Of a DNA stretch of 64,000 bases, positions 42,631-53,100 are shown one piece after another. The notes below the pieces were generated by a model, which had not been told where the DNA came from, made no database searches, and was given only the letters and a program-made list of their open reading frames with translations. The number at the start of each line of letters is the position of its first letter. Position 1 is the stretch's first letter. The position numbers and the translations under genes are program-made. This DNA is from Proteobacteria bacterium UBA2363. Its GTDB lineage: Bacteria > Pseudomonadota > Gammaproteobacteria > Xanthomonadales > UBA2363. Location: assembly GCA_002344355.1 (NCBI GenBank), contig DDTN01000028.1, positions 1 to 64,000 on the forward strand. Direction: 5' to 3'.

Positions 42631-44523
42631 TCAGTTGTCTGCCGCAGCGCCCCGGGGCGCGCGCCGGTCCGTGCCGGACGCCGTCGCGGCAGGATCCGCC
42701 CGACCGTCGACCTGGCGCCGCACCACGAAGCGGGCCAGCGGCGGGTGCGGCGGGTGCAGGGGCGGTCCGTCGGGCACCGGCAGGCCGAGTTCGGCCCGCA
42801 GCAGGCGGGTCTCCTCGGCGAGGCGCGCTTCCAGGGTGCCCTGCGCGACCGCCCGGTCGACCAGGGCCCGGGCCGCTGCGTCGTCGCCCCGCGCGAGCGC
42901 GCGACGGGCCTCGATCAGGCTGGCGGCGCCCGGGTCGCCGCTTTCGGGATGGTCGGCGGAATCGAGCTCGGGCGCCAGTCGCAGGGCGACCAGCCGGGTG
43001 AAGTCGGCCAGGCTGCGTGAGGGCTGGTTGCCGGACAGGTGGACGGCGAGCGCGATCTCCGCGCGCAGCTCCGCGGACTGTCCCAGGGCGGCATGGGCGT
43101 GCGCCAGCAGCAAGGTGACGTCGAGCTCGAGACCGGTGGCGCGTCGTTCCCGGGCGCCCGCCCTGGCACGCTCCAGGAGCGGCAGCGCAGCGCCCGGACG
43201 GTCGCCGACCAGGTCGAGCAGGCCGGCGTAGGCCAGCGCCCGATCGTGGATGTCCAACTGGCCCCGGCTGCGCGCCAGCTGCGCGGTGCGGATCAGTCCG
43301 TCATGCGCGCCGGCCAGATCGCCGGCGCTCCAGTCGATCCGGGCCCGGGCCAGCGCCAGGTCGGGCGTGTCCGCCGCCGGATCGAGACCGGCCAGCCTGG
43401 CCCGCGCGGCGGCGACATCGCCGTAGGCGGCCAGGTCGGCCACCGCCATCGCCAGCCTCGGGTGGCGCAGGTCGTCCGCGGCGATGCCGCGCAGCTCTTC
43501 CAGGGCCAGATCGCGCAGCCCCTTGAACCCGTAGAGGTGGGCGCGCGCCAGGCGCAGGAACCAGGCCTGCGGCCTCAGGTCGAGCAGCGCGCCGGCGTGG
43601 CGGATGGTGTCCAGCGGCCGATCCCCGAGCTCGGCGCGGACATAGTTCTCCAGGAGCAGGAGGTAGGCGTTGCCGCCGCGATCCCGTTGCGCGGCCCGGG
43701 CGAGCCACTCCCGGGCCTGGCTGCCGTCGTCGATGCTCAGTGTCCACAGGGCCAGCACCAGGGCGGGCAGGGGCGAGTCCGTGCTGCCGTGCGCGGCCTC
43801 CATGAGGGCGCGGGCCCGGGCGCGATCGCCCTGGCGGTCCTGCCCGAACGCCTCGCCGACCAGCGCACGCGCCTGAGCCGATGCGACGCCCAGGTCGCCG
43901 GCCTCGACGCCCAGCCCGACGTCCAGCCAGCGCGGATCGGTCGTGCCGCCGGCCTGCAGCCGCCACAGGAGCAGGGCGGCCAGGGCGAGTAGGACCACCA
44001 GCAGGGGCAGCATCATCCGTTTGCCGACCGGGCCCGCTGGCGCGGCGGCCGGAGCGCCCGGCGCCGCGTCGCCGCTGCCGGCCACGCTGGCCACCGGCGG
44101 CAGCGTCGGGTGCCCGGCGGCGACGGCCGGCGGCACCGCGGCGGCGGTCGGCGGCTCCTCACGCGGTTGCCCTGCCGGGGCGGAGGGCTCGGGTGCGGCA
44201 TCCAGGCGCACGCCGACGCCGCGAACGGTGACGATGCAGTCGCCGCGCGGGCCGAGGGCGGCGCGCAGGCGGAACACCAGCTGGCTCAGGGACTCGTCGG
44301 CGACCACCTGCCCGCCGGGCCAGAGGGCGTCGAGCAGTTCCCCGCGTGGCCACACCCGGCCGGGACGCTCCTGGAGCAGGGCGAGCAGAGCCATGGCCCG
44401 CTGCGAACAGGCGCGTTGGCGGCCATCGACCAGCAGCCTGCGGCCCTCGAGGTCGAGTTCGATGCCGGGCAGTCGCACGGCTGGCACGGCGGCCTCTGGC
44501 AGCGAACTTTCCGGTTGCGCCAC
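42631..44523 (-). CDS. CadC-like one-component regulator with a TPR-type C-terminus
   Basis: This 630-residue protein has an N-terminal OmpR/PhoB-type winged helix (about 10-100: LDLEGRRLLVDG, SQRAMALLALLQERPGRVWPRGELLDALWP, VVADESLSQLVFRLRAALGP, ending with IVTVRGVGVRL). A proline/alanine-rich linker and one membrane helix (about 175-195) follow, then a long helical repeat domain outside. No receiver domain is present, so this is a membrane-bound transcription factor of the ToxR/CadC type. GTG 44523 has GGGGAGA upstream. It is divergent from a secreted protein gene that may be its target. Confidence 0.85.
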   Translation of the reverse strand: MAQPESSLPEAAVPAVRLPGIELDLEGRRLLVDGRQRACSQRAMALLALLQERPGRVWPRGELLDALWPGGQVVADESLSQLVFRLRAALGPRGDCIVTVRGVGVRLDAAPEPSAPAGQPREEPPTAAAVPPAVAAGHPTLPPVASVAGSGDAAPGAPAAAPAGPVGKRMMLPLLVVLLALAALLLWRLQAGGTTDPRWLDVGLGVEAGDLGVASAQARALVGEAFGQDRQGDRARARALMEAAHGSTDSPLPALVLALWTLSIDDGSQAREWLARAAQRDRGGNAYLLLLENYVRAELGDRPLDTIRHAGALLDLRPQAWFLRLARAHLYGFKGLRDLALEELRGIAADDLRHPRLAMAVADLAAYGDVAAARARLAGLDPAADTPDLALARARIDWSAGDLAGAHDGLIRTAQLARSRGQLDIHDRALAYAGLLDLVGDRPGAALPLLERARAGARERRATGLELDVTLLLAHAHAALGQSAELRAEIALAVHLSGNQPSRSLADFTRLVALRLAPELDSADHPESGDPGAASLIEARRALARGDDAAARALVDRAVAQGTLEARLAEETRLLRAELGLPVPDGPPLHPPHPPLARFVVRRQVDGRADPAATASGTDRRAPRGAAADN

Positions 44524-44921
44524 GCGTTCTCCCCTGCCTCCGGCCGGCACGATAGCAACGCCGGGGCCGGGATGGAAAGACGACACGCCGCATCGCCGGC
44601 CGCCACATCCCTGGCTCGCCCGGCCGGGCTGCCGTTGCGGGATCGACGACGGCAACCGTGCGCCGCGCGTGCCGGCGGCGTCCGGCGGACCGCGGCGCCG
44701 CGGCCAGGGCGCCCGACGCCGGCCGCCCGCAGGCGGCGCGCGCCGCCGGTGCTGCCGTCGGTCGCGGTCGTCGCCGGGCGCACCGGCCGGCCGGTGGACG
44801 ACAGCATTTGCCCCGGCACTGCGTTTCCGCAGAGATCGGGACCACCGTGCCCCGAGCCCTGCGGCGCCTGCGCCGTGGCCATGCCTTGCCCTCTCTCCCT
44901 CCCCAGAAACGGAACCACGAC
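44524..44921. other. 398-base divergent intergenic region
   Basis: This region lies between the CadC-like regulator (left) and a secreted protein gene (right). No gene fits. It is GC-rich with several short inverted repeats, such as TGCCGT (44630)...ACGGCA (44649), where a regulator could bind. No strong promoter pair was seen. Confidence 0.35.
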
Positions 44922-46076
44922 ATGACATCCAGCTCCTTCCTGCGCGCCCTGTTGCTGGCGCTCGCCGCCACCCTACTGCCCGCGGCCGGCCCGGCGCAGG
45001 CCCAGTCGCACCTGCCGATGCCTCCGGTCGCCGGCGTCGATCCCGGCGTCTCCGGCCACTGGCATGTCCCCGAACAGCCCGGCCACGGCGTACAGATCGG
45101 AATCGTCGACGGCAACGCCGCGACCATCGCCTGGCTCACCTACGGCGCCGATGGACGACCGCTCTGGCTGTTCGGGCGCGGCGAAGTGCTCGGCGATCGA
45201 ATCGAGGCTCGCATGTACCGGACCGATGGCGGCATGCCGCCAGGGTCCTGGCCGCAAGCCGCTGTGCGCCAGCGCCCCTGGGGCGATCTGACGGTCGGCT
45301 TCAGCGGTTGCGAGGATGCCGTGATGGACTGGCGTTCCGCCGACCCGGAGTTCGCCACCGGCCAGCTGCCGCTGCGCCGCCTGACCGGCATCCATGGCCT
45401 CCGCTGCAACGCCGATGCCGAGTTCGACCGCCAGGTGGCGTTCGGCCTGCAGCGCAACGGCGACGACGTCCATGCCCTGTTGTCGGGGTTCGCGATCGGG
45501 CAGCGGCCGCAGCTGGACCTGGCGGCGGGTTGGGCGCGCATGCCCGAGCCGGTGTCCCATCGCCACGGCCTGCGCCTGGCGGGCAGCAACTGGTTCGGCG
45601 GCCTGACCCTGGCGGCGACCGTGCCGTTGCGCGGGCTCGAACCGGACACCGCCTATCGCATCGAATTCGATGCCGACTTCGCAAGCAACGCGCTCCGGGG
45701 TTGCGCAGGCGCCGGGGCTCCGCCAGGCGAAGGCGTCCGCGTGCGGCTGGGCGCGGACCCGCGGCGACCGCTGGTGGTCGCCGGCGAACGCGACGGCCGG
45801 CCGTTCGCGGTGCTGAACCTGGACCTGCCAGGGGCCTCGCGACCGGGATGGCTTCGCGAGGCGGGCGACATCGCCACCACGCAGCCATGCACCACCGGCC
45901 AACCCGGCCAGTGGCAGTTCAAGACCGCCGGCATCGAGGGCGCACCCTACATCGCGCGCAGCGACGGTCAGGGCACGCTGTGGCTTCTGGTCCGCTTCGA
46001 CGCCGATCACCTCGGGCCGGTCGAGGTCTGGCTGACCGGGCTGCGGGCGCGCCTGGCCAGGCGGCACCTGCCCTGA
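44922..46076 (+). CDS. Secreted protein of a Lysobacterales type, function unknown
   Basis: This 384-residue exported protein has a signal peptide (1-28). The first mature part carries GVDPGVSGHWHVPEQPGHGVQIGIV and RPLWLFGRGEVLGDRIEARMYRTDGG, here at about 38-105. This is a beta-rich module like the s-G-x-W-x-x-p-x-q-x-G-h-G-f segment common in exported proteins of this order. The later part is a second beta domain with paired cysteines (GCAGAGAP, QPCTTG). No enzyme motif is apparent. It may be regulated by the neighbouring CadC-like protein. Confidence 0.65.
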   Translation: MTSSSFLRALLLALAATLLPAAGPAQAQSHLPMPPVAGVDPGVSGHWHVPEQPGHGVQIGIVDGNAATIAWLTYGADGRPLWLFGRGEVLGDRIEARMYRTDGGMPPGSWPQAAVRQRPWGDLTVGFSGCEDAVMDWRSADPEFATGQLPLRRLTGIHGLRCNADAEFDRQVAFGLQRNGDDVHALLSGFAIGQRPQLDLAAGWARMPEPVSHRHGLRLAGSNWFGGLTLAATVPLRGLEPDTAYRIEFDADFASNALRGCAGAGAPPGEGVRVRLGADPRRPLVVAGERDGRPFAVLNLDLPGASRPGWLREAGDIATTQPCTTGQPGQWQFKTAGIEGAPYIARSDGQGTLWLLVRFDADHLGPVEVWLTGLRARLARRHLP

Positions 46077-46087
46077 GCCGCAGGCGG

Positions 46088-46118
46088 GGCCGCGATGCCC
46101 GGGAACGGGCTCGCGGCC
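46088..46118. terminator. Two-step hairpin between convergent genes
   Basis: GGCCGCGA (46088-46095) pairs with TCGCGGCC (46111-46118). Inside it GCCCG (46097-46101) pairs with CGGGC (46106-46110) around a GGAA loop, with one bulged T. It lies exactly in the 43-base gap between the converging genes, so it probably stops transcription both ways. Confidence 0.65.
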
Positions 46119-46119
46119 T

Positions 46120-47310
46120 TCAGCCGCGCAGGCGCTCCAGGAAAAGCAGCAGCAGGGGGGCGCCGACGACGCCGGCGAACTCCGACACCACCCGGAGGTT
46201 GAACGGCCACACGGCGCGCCGGCCGACCTCCCGGTAGTACTCGCGGATATTGTTGAGCAGACGGATCTTCTCCTCGACCTTGGCGGGGTCGGTCTTGATC
46301 TCGTGCAGCTTCTCGAACACCTCGTCGTAGCGCTGGAAAAAGTGCTCGTTGAGGACGTTGAGCATGTCCTCTCGCTCCTCGTGCATGCGCCGGTGCGCGC
46401 TGTAGGTGGGGCCCACGAAGGCGAAGGTGGCCACCACGAGATAGAAGGCCGCGCCCGCGTAGACCAGCAGCCACCCGGTCACTGCGTTGTCCAGGAACCG
46501 CGGATAGAACCAGACCAGCAGGCTCAGGAACAGCGGGAAGAAGGCGATGTAGCCGCTGTTGAGCAGGGTGAAGTCGCCGACGAAGCGCAGGCCGCAGCAG
46601 TTGTCCGGGTGCAGCGGCTTGAGTCGGATCGGCGGGTCGCGCTCCTTCCGGAAGGTGTGGTGGATCCGGCTGGCGCTGACCGCCCCCCGCCACAACACCG
46701 ACATGAACAGGTGCGAGCCCAGCACCGACAGGGCCAGGATCCAGGCGAAGGCGAACACCGCATCGCGCGACGAGGCGTGCACGACGATGCCGAGACTGCC
46801 GTCCAGGGCGCCAAGGCGGGCGGCGACCCAGAACGCCAGGAACCAGGCCATGAACAGCGCCGACGCAAGCCACGCCCAGCGGCTGTCGAAGCGCTTCTGC
46901 CAGGCGGCGACGTAAGCCTGGGGCGCCTCGACCTCAGCGGTCAGGATGCCGCGCTCGTACAGTGACTGGACGGTGTGGCGGATGCGGGCATTGAGCAAAC
47001 GGGCGTAAAGGACGATCGCCGGGAACCACAGCAGCAGGAACACCGGCCCGAAATACTCGCGCACGAACGGGACCAACTGGGCGTCGGGCGGGTACCGGCC
47101 CGGGGGCGCAGGGATCGACCAGAAGGTGCCGTCGGCCAGGGTCGCCAGCGCCAGCAGGCCGTAGAAGCCCAGGAAGAACACCGGCGTCACCCAGGCGTCC
47201 CGGCGCAGGAACCAGCCGATCACCGGGTCGCGCCGGAACGGCTGCAATTCCCTTATCGCGTCGGCGATCGCCGGACCCGACGCCGGCTTCGCTGGCAACT
47301 GGTCATCCAT
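46120..47310 (-). CDS. Multi-pass membrane protein of unknown function
   Basis: This 396-residue protein has about seven hydrophobic segments, near residues 40-60, 88-110, 145-168, 180-205, 255-280, 290-315 and the C-terminus 375-392. A long hydrophilic helical segment, NEHFFQRYDEVFEKLHEIKTD to LNNIREYYREVGRR, lies between about 325 and 370. GGAGGAGG precedes ATG 47310. No named family was recognised. It could be a channel-like or sensory protein. Confidence 0.6.
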   Translation of the reverse strand: MDDQLPAKPASGPAIADAIRELQPFRRDPVIGWFLRRDAWVTPVFFLGFYGLLALATLADGTFWSIPAPPGRYPPDAQLVPFVREYFGPVFLLLWFPAIVLYARLLNARIRHTVQSLYERGILTAEVEAPQAYVAAWQKRFDSRWAWLASALFMAWFLAFWVAARLGALDGSLGIVVHASSRDAVFAFAWILALSVLGSHLFMSVLWRGAVSASRIHHTFRKERDPPIRLKPLHPDNCCGLRFVGDFTLLNSGYIAFFPLFLSLLVWFYPRFLDNAVTGWLLVYAGAAFYLVVATFAFVGPTYSAHRRMHEEREDMLNVLNEHFFQRYDEVFEKLHEIKTDPAKVEEKIRLLNNIREYYREVGRRAVWPFNLRVVSEFAGVVGAPLLLLFLERLRG

Positions 47311-47431
47311 GGCCGACCTCCTCCCTCACCAGCCGCCCTGCGCCCACTCCGTGCGGAGCGCAGGACGGCAAGGGGGAGGGTACCCGATCAGGGCGGCGGT
47401 CCCCAGCGCGCGGGCACGAGAGCCGGATGCA

Positions 47432-47710
47432 TCAGTCCGCGGCGCGGCGCTCCAGGACCACGTAGTCGGCGTCGGCGACGACCCCGCCACGGGCGCCGGC
47501 CGGGCGGCGTCCCTGCGTCCGGCCCAGGCGCCGGCGCAGCAGGGCGAGCCGGACGGCCAGCACCAGCGACGCGACCAGGGCCAGGCCCAGCAGGGCCAGG
47601 AACACGAAGGCGCCGAGCACGGCCGAAACGGCCAGTCCGAGCACCGCGGCCAGGCCGGCCACCCAGCGGGTCAGGCGGTTGCCGCGGCGAGGTGGGGACA
47701 GGCGGTGCAT
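47432..47710 (-). CDS. Small membrane protein, two helices
   Basis: This 92-residue protein has a basic start and two hydrophobic helices (about 14-35 and 37-55) joined by a short turn. A basic tail ends VVADADYVVLERRAAD. The conserved-looking last stretch (DYVVLE) resembles small phage-shock or envelope proteins of this order, but no family name is certain. GGAG sits before ATG 47710. It is likely inner-membrane. Confidence 0.55.
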   Translation of the reverse strand: MHRLSPPRRGNRLTRWVAGLAAVLGLAVSAVLGAFVFLALLGLALVASLVLAVRLALLRRRLGRTQGRRPAGARGGVVADADYVVLERRAAD

Positions 47711-47799
47711 GGGCGACTCCGGAAGCGATGGGGCGCCCTCATGCTAGCCGGCCGCGGCGCCCGCGGCGGCGCGGGGCGCCGCGGCGCTTCAGGCGCGCG

Positions 47800-49452
<1,653 letters not shown>

Positions 49453-49654
49453 CTCGGGTTCGCCTGCGGTGACCCGGCGATGCTAACCGCCCGTTCCGGC
49501 AAGACCGAGGCGCTTGTTCAGGTTTCCCCGGGAAACGCAGGTTTTGGCGTGGCCAGGGTTCAGGTCGCCGGGGCCGGCCGGCCCCGGCGCACGCCCATGC
49601 GCGAACCGCGTGACGTCTGCATGGACGGGCCGGGGCGGCCGCCGGCAGCGCGGT

Positions 49655-49840
49655 TCAACGCACGCTCATCAGTTCGCGATGGCCGTTTGCCGCGTACTGC
49701 CGGTCCCGGGCCCACCCGCTGCTGCGGCCGTAGCCGGTGCCGGTCCGGCGCGGCGCATAGCGGGCCGGGCTGGGGGGCGTGTCGATCCGGCGGACCGGCG
49801 ACGGGGTCTGGGCGGTGGTGCGCTCGATGCTGCGGTCCAT
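49655..49840 (-). CDS. Small basic protein with GTGYGRSSGWAR motif, copy 1
   Basis: This 61-residue, arginine-rich protein is probably disordered. It contains GTGYGRSSGWARDRQYAANG at residues 34-53, which is nearly repeated in a second small protein 1 kb away. GAGGAG lies 7 bases before ATG 49840, strong support that it is translated. The upstream region has an inverted repeat GCTCTA (49860-49865)...TAGAGC (49880-49885). No known family. Confidence 0.6.
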   Translation of the reverse strand: MDRSIERTTAQTPSPVRRIDTPPSPARYAPRRTGTGYGRSSGWARDRQYAANGHRELMSVR

Positions 49841-49983
49841 GGTGCTGCTCCTCGGGGTTGCTCTAGTGTGTTGGTAAGGTAGAGCACCGGTACCCCAAGA
49901 CGCATGTCCCGAAGGTCATGCCCGAATGCAGTCCTGCTCTGTGTTCAGTTTCCAGACAGCCGCCCTTGCCGCAGCATGGCGCC

Positions 49984-50601
49984 ATGACCCTGCCTCATCG
50001 CGCCATGCCGGCAGTTGCGCCCGAACTCCTGGCCGACCATGCGGCCGAGGTGGCGCCACGCCTCCTGAACAAGTTGCTGGCCTGCGCCGACGGCCGGGTC
50101 GGGCGCATCGTCGAGGTCGAGGCCTACGCGGGCGCCGAGGATCCGGCAGCGCACTCGTTCCGCGGGCCGACCGCCCGCAACGCCACCATGTTCGGTCCGG
50201 CCGGCCACCTGTACGTCTACCTGAGCCACGGCATCCACCACTGCGCCAACGTGGTCTGCGCCGGACCCGGCCACGGTGTCCTGATCCGGGCCCTGCACCC
50301 CCTGTCCGGACTGGCCGCCATGCGCGAACAGCGCCCCGGCTGCCTCAGGGACCGTGACCTGTGCCGGGGGCCCGGGCGGCTGGCCCGCGCGATGGCGATC
50401 GACCGCCGGCACGACGGCCTGGATCTGCTGGGGGGATCGGGGCCCTACCGGCTCGTCGACGACGGCACGCCGCCGCCGTTGACGGCGCTGGCGACCCCGC
50501 GGATCGGGATCCGAAGGGCCGCGGAGCGCCCCTGGCGGTGGCTGGTACCCGGCGATCCGTGCGTGTCCGGTCCGCGCGCGGCGCCAGCGCCAACGCGCTG
50601 A
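49984..50601 (+). CDS. mpg: DNA-3-methyladenine glycosylase (Mpg/AAG family)
   Basis: This 205-residue enzyme excises alkylated purines in base-excision repair. Family segments: VGRIVEVEAYAGAEDPAAHS with the catalytic Glu, RGPTARNATMFGPAGHLYVYLSHGIHHCANVV around 60-92, VLIRALHPL, and late RIGIRRAAERPWRW. The length is normal. ATG 49984 is the start that gives the family N-terminus. It sits between the two small GTGYGRSSGWAR genes, which point the other way. Confidence 0.93.
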   Translation: MTLPHRAMPAVAPELLADHAAEVAPRLLNKLLACADGRVGRIVEVEAYAGAEDPAAHSFRGPTARNATMFGPAGHLYVYLSHGIHHCANVVCAGPGHGVLIRALHPLSGLAAMREQRPGCLRDRDLCRGPGRLARAMAIDRRHDGLDLLGGSGPYRLVDDGTPPPLTALATPRIGIRRAAERPWRWLVPGDPCVSGPRAAPAPTR

Positions 50602-50611
50602 CAGCGCGTTG
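50591..50611. terminator. Hairpin at the end of mpg
   Basis: CAACGCGCT (50591-50599), loop GAC, AGCGCGTTG (50603-50611). Nine perfect pairs span the mpg stop codon in the convergent region with the second small gene. Confidence 0.5.
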
Positions 50612-50769
50612 CACAACCACGGTCCTGATCGTTATCCGGGTCCCCCGTCCGGGGCCATGGGGGCTGACCTGGCCATTCACCGGCCGCGCGGCCGCCTCCG
50701 CCACGGCCGCAGCCGGCACGCCGCAGCAACCAGCCCTCATCGGTGGGCGGCGCCGGCGTCCGCGGGCGC

Positions 50770-50973
50770 TCAACCCAGGCGCAGGAAGTCCTCGCCGCCG
50801 TCCTCGGCGTAACGGTGGCTGCGTGCCCAGCCGCTGCTGCGGCCATAGCCGGTGCCGGGCGCCCGACGCGGCCGGACCGAATCGCGATAGCCCGAGGGGC
50901 GCGGCGCCGGCGCCAGTCGCTGTTCGTCTCGGTTCTCGGGCTGCGGCAGGAAGCGGGGATTGGGAGCGTTCAT
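50770..50973 (-). CDS. Small basic protein with GTGYGRSSGWAR motif, copy 2
   Basis: This 67-residue protein has the core GTGYGRSSGWARSHRYAEDG at residues 39-58, matching copy 1 in twelve leading residues and in the Y-A-x-x-G ending. Outside it the two differ, apart from arginine-rich starts. The DNA is also similar over this core, so they are true paralogues. ATG 50973 has no clear Shine-Dalgarno site, so the start is less sure. It converges with mpg. Confidence 0.5.
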   Translation of the reverse strand: MNAPNPRFLPQPENRDEQRLAPAPRPSGYRDSVRPRRAPGTGYGRSSGWARSHRYAEDGGEDFLRLG

Positions 50974-51122
50974 GGCTGCATGGAACAGGGAGGGGAGGTA
51001 GCGCCATCGTGCGCGCCGTTCCGGCAACCGCCATCGGCCGGAAGTCACCACCCCGCCTGCAGTCGACGACCCCGTTCAGCTCCCGGCAGGGCAGCGGGCC
51101 TGCCGGCGCCGATCGTTGCCGC

Positions 51123-52007
51123 TCAGCCGTCGCGGTCCCAGCGGAACCCGCTCAGGCGCGCGAGCTGCTCCGGGGTCAGCACCTCGGCATGGCTGCGGCC
51201 GCGGATCACCCAGGTCGGATAGTCGGCGACGTTGGCGTCGATGCAGGCCAGGGCGGCGATACCGCCACGCCCGTCGGGATTGCACTCGACGTACGGCAGG
51301 CGCGCAGCCGAGCGGCGGAACAGCTTCTTCTGTTCCTGGCAGGCGGGACACCAGAAGGCGCCGTAGAACTTCGCGCCGGTGCGCTCGAGGTGCAGCGCCA
51401 GGTCGCGCAGGCGCGGATCCTCGGGCGGCTGCAGCACGCCGCTCTGGGCCAGGCCGATGCCGCCGACCAGCAGGGCCATCGCGGCCAGGTGCGGCGCCAG
51501 GAAACGCGGCCAGGGTCGCCCCGGCGCAGCGTCGGGCCGCCGCACGGTCAGCAGGGCGAACAGCGCGACGATCAGGGCCAGCGAGGCCAGGCACCAGCCA
51601 CAGGCGACCCGCAGGTGCACGGCCGCCGCCACGGTGAGGAACACGCTGATCGAGACGCCGACCAGGGCCAGCCGCCACATCCGGCGCCAGCGCTTGAGGG
51701 CCGGCGCCGGGTCCAGGCTGGCGAGCAGCAGAAGCAGGTACAGGCCGAAACCCCATACCGCCACCGGCAGGCCGAACAGGCTGCCCCAGCGGCTGCCCTG
51801 GACGATGGCGCAGCCGCCTTCCGCGGAACACAGCGCCGGGCGGCCGTCGCCAAGGGCGACCACCGACAGGTAGCCGGTGAGCAGCAGGCCCAGACCGACC
51901 AGCAGCAGCACCGGGCGATCCAGGACCACGCGGATGCCCCGGGGGGCGCGTGCCGGCCGGGAAGGGATGGGACGCTTGCGCGTGGGGTCGCGACGACTCC
52001 GTGTCAT
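51123..52007 (-). CDS. VKOR-thioredoxin fusion, disulphide-forming membrane protein
   Basis: This 294-residue protein joins a four- to five-helix vitamin K epoxide reductase domain (28-160) to a thioredoxin-like domain (200-294). Redox cysteines are visible: loop pair Cys60/Cys66 (CSAEGGC), CGWC (136-139) and the Trx site FWCPACQEQ (220-223). Such fusions replace DsbB by passing electrons from the thioredoxin to a quinone, so that periplasmic proteins gain disulphides. AAGGAC is near ATG 52007. A longer start was rejected since it would overlap the neighbouring gene's promoter. Confidence 0.92.
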   Translation of the reverse strand: MTRSRRDPTRKRPIPSRPARAPRGIRVVLDRPVLLLVGLGLLLTGYLSVVALGDGRPALCSAEGGCAIVQGSRWGSLFGLPVAVWGFGLYLLLLLASLDPAPALKRWRRMWRLALVGVSISVFLTVAAAVHLRVACGWCLASLALIVALFALLTVRRPDAAPGRPWPRFLAPHLAAMALLVGGIGLAQSGVLQPPEDPRLRDLALHLERTGAKFYGAFWCPACQEQKKLFRRSAARLPYVECNPDGRGGIAALACIDANVADYPTWVIRGRSHAEVLTPEQLARLSGFRWDRDG

Positions 52008-52143
52008 GTCCTTGGGATCCTGCGGGGAAAGTCGGCGCCCGACTGTAATGCCGGGCGCCGGCAGGCGGTAGGGGTGCGCCGCGCCGGCATCCTTCACGCC
52101 GGCTCCGCTACCCTGCGCTCTCGCTCCGTCGCAGTCCGCCGCC

Positions 52144-53040
52144 ATGGCCCGTGTGACCCGCATCCTGCGCATCGCCGCCGGCCTGCTGCTGCTGGCCGCG
52201 AACACCCTGGTGCACATCGTGCCCCTGCTCATCGTCGCCCTGGCCAAGGCCGTGCTGCGCTGGAAGCCCCTGCGCCGCCCCTGCGACCTGGCCCTGATGG
52301 CGATCGCCGAGAGCTGGATCGGCGTCAACTCTGCCCTGCTCGACCGCCTGACCCCGCTGCGCCTGGTGGTCGAGCTGCCGCCCGGGCTGCGGCGGGACGG
52401 CCACTACCTGGTCCTTGCCAACCATCGCAGCTGGGTCGACATCCCGGTGCTGCAGAAGGCGTTCAACCGGCGCATTCCGCTACTGCGCTTCTTCCTGAAG
52501 CGGCAACTGGTCTGGGTGCCCCTGCTGGGCCTGGCCTGGTGGGCGCTTGATTTCCCGTTCATGCGTCGCTACACGCGCGAGCAGATCGCCCGGCGACCGG
52601 CGCTGGCGGGCCGCGACCTCGAGGCGACGCGGCGCGCCTGCGCGCGCTTCCGGGACATCCCGGTGGCGGTGATGAACTTCCCCGAGGGCACCCGGGTGAC
52701 CGCCGCCAAGCAGGCGGGGCAGGGCTCGCCGTTCCGGCACCTGCTGCGGCCGCGGGCAGGGGGCGTCGCCTTCGTGCTCGGGGCCATGGGCGAGGCGATC
52801 GACACCGTGCTCGACGTCACCGTGGCCTACCGGGGCGACCCGCCAAGCCTCGCTGGCCTGCTCGCCGGCGAGGTGCGCCAGGTGACGGTCCTGGTGCGGT
52901 CGGTGCCGGCGCCGCCGGCCCTGCGGGCCGGCGACGATCCCTCCGACCCATCGGTCCAGGCCGCCGCCCGTGACTGGATCAACGCACTCTGGCAGGACAA
53001 GGACGCCGTCCTCGATCGACTCGCCGCCAGCGCTCCCTGA
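52144..53040 (+). CDS. YihG-like lysophospholipid acyltransferase
   Basis: This 298-residue protein has membrane helices near 10-35, about 100-125 and possibly later. The acyltransferase motifs are LANHRSWVDIPVL (HxxxxD) and FPEGTR. The pattern and length match the YihG/PlsC group, which transfers acyl chains to lysophosphatidic acid or related lipids at the inner membrane. No strong ribosome site is seen before ATG 52144. It is divergent from the VKOR fusion gene. Confidence 0.87.
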   Translation: MARVTRILRIAAGLLLLAANTLVHIVPLLIVALAKAVLRWKPLRRPCDLALMAIAESWIGVNSALLDRLTPLRLVVELPPGLRRDGHYLVLANHRSWVDIPVLQKAFNRRIPLLRFFLKRQLVWVPLLGLAWWALDFPFMRRYTREQIARRPALAGRDLEATRRACARFRDIPVAVMNFPEGTRVTAAKQAGQGSPFRHLLRPRAGGVAFVLGAMGEAIDTVLDVTVAYRGDPPSLAGLLAGEVRQVTVLVRSVPAPPALRAGDDPSDPSVQAAARDWINALWQDKDAVLDRLAASAP

Positions 53041-53100
53041 CCGGCCGACCGCGCCGTCCTCCCGCGGACCGGCCGCGGCGCCTGCGCGCCGGCGGCGGGA

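Noticed and set aside
49866..49912. tRNA-like wording (GGTAGAGC) in a leader
   Set aside because: No T-arm GGTTCGA or acceptor stem follows. It cannot fold as a tRNA.
50345..51034. Arg/Pro-rich minus-strand frame opposite the end of mpg
   Set aside because: It overlaps mpg and the small GTGYGRSSGWAR gene, with composition typical of a shadow.
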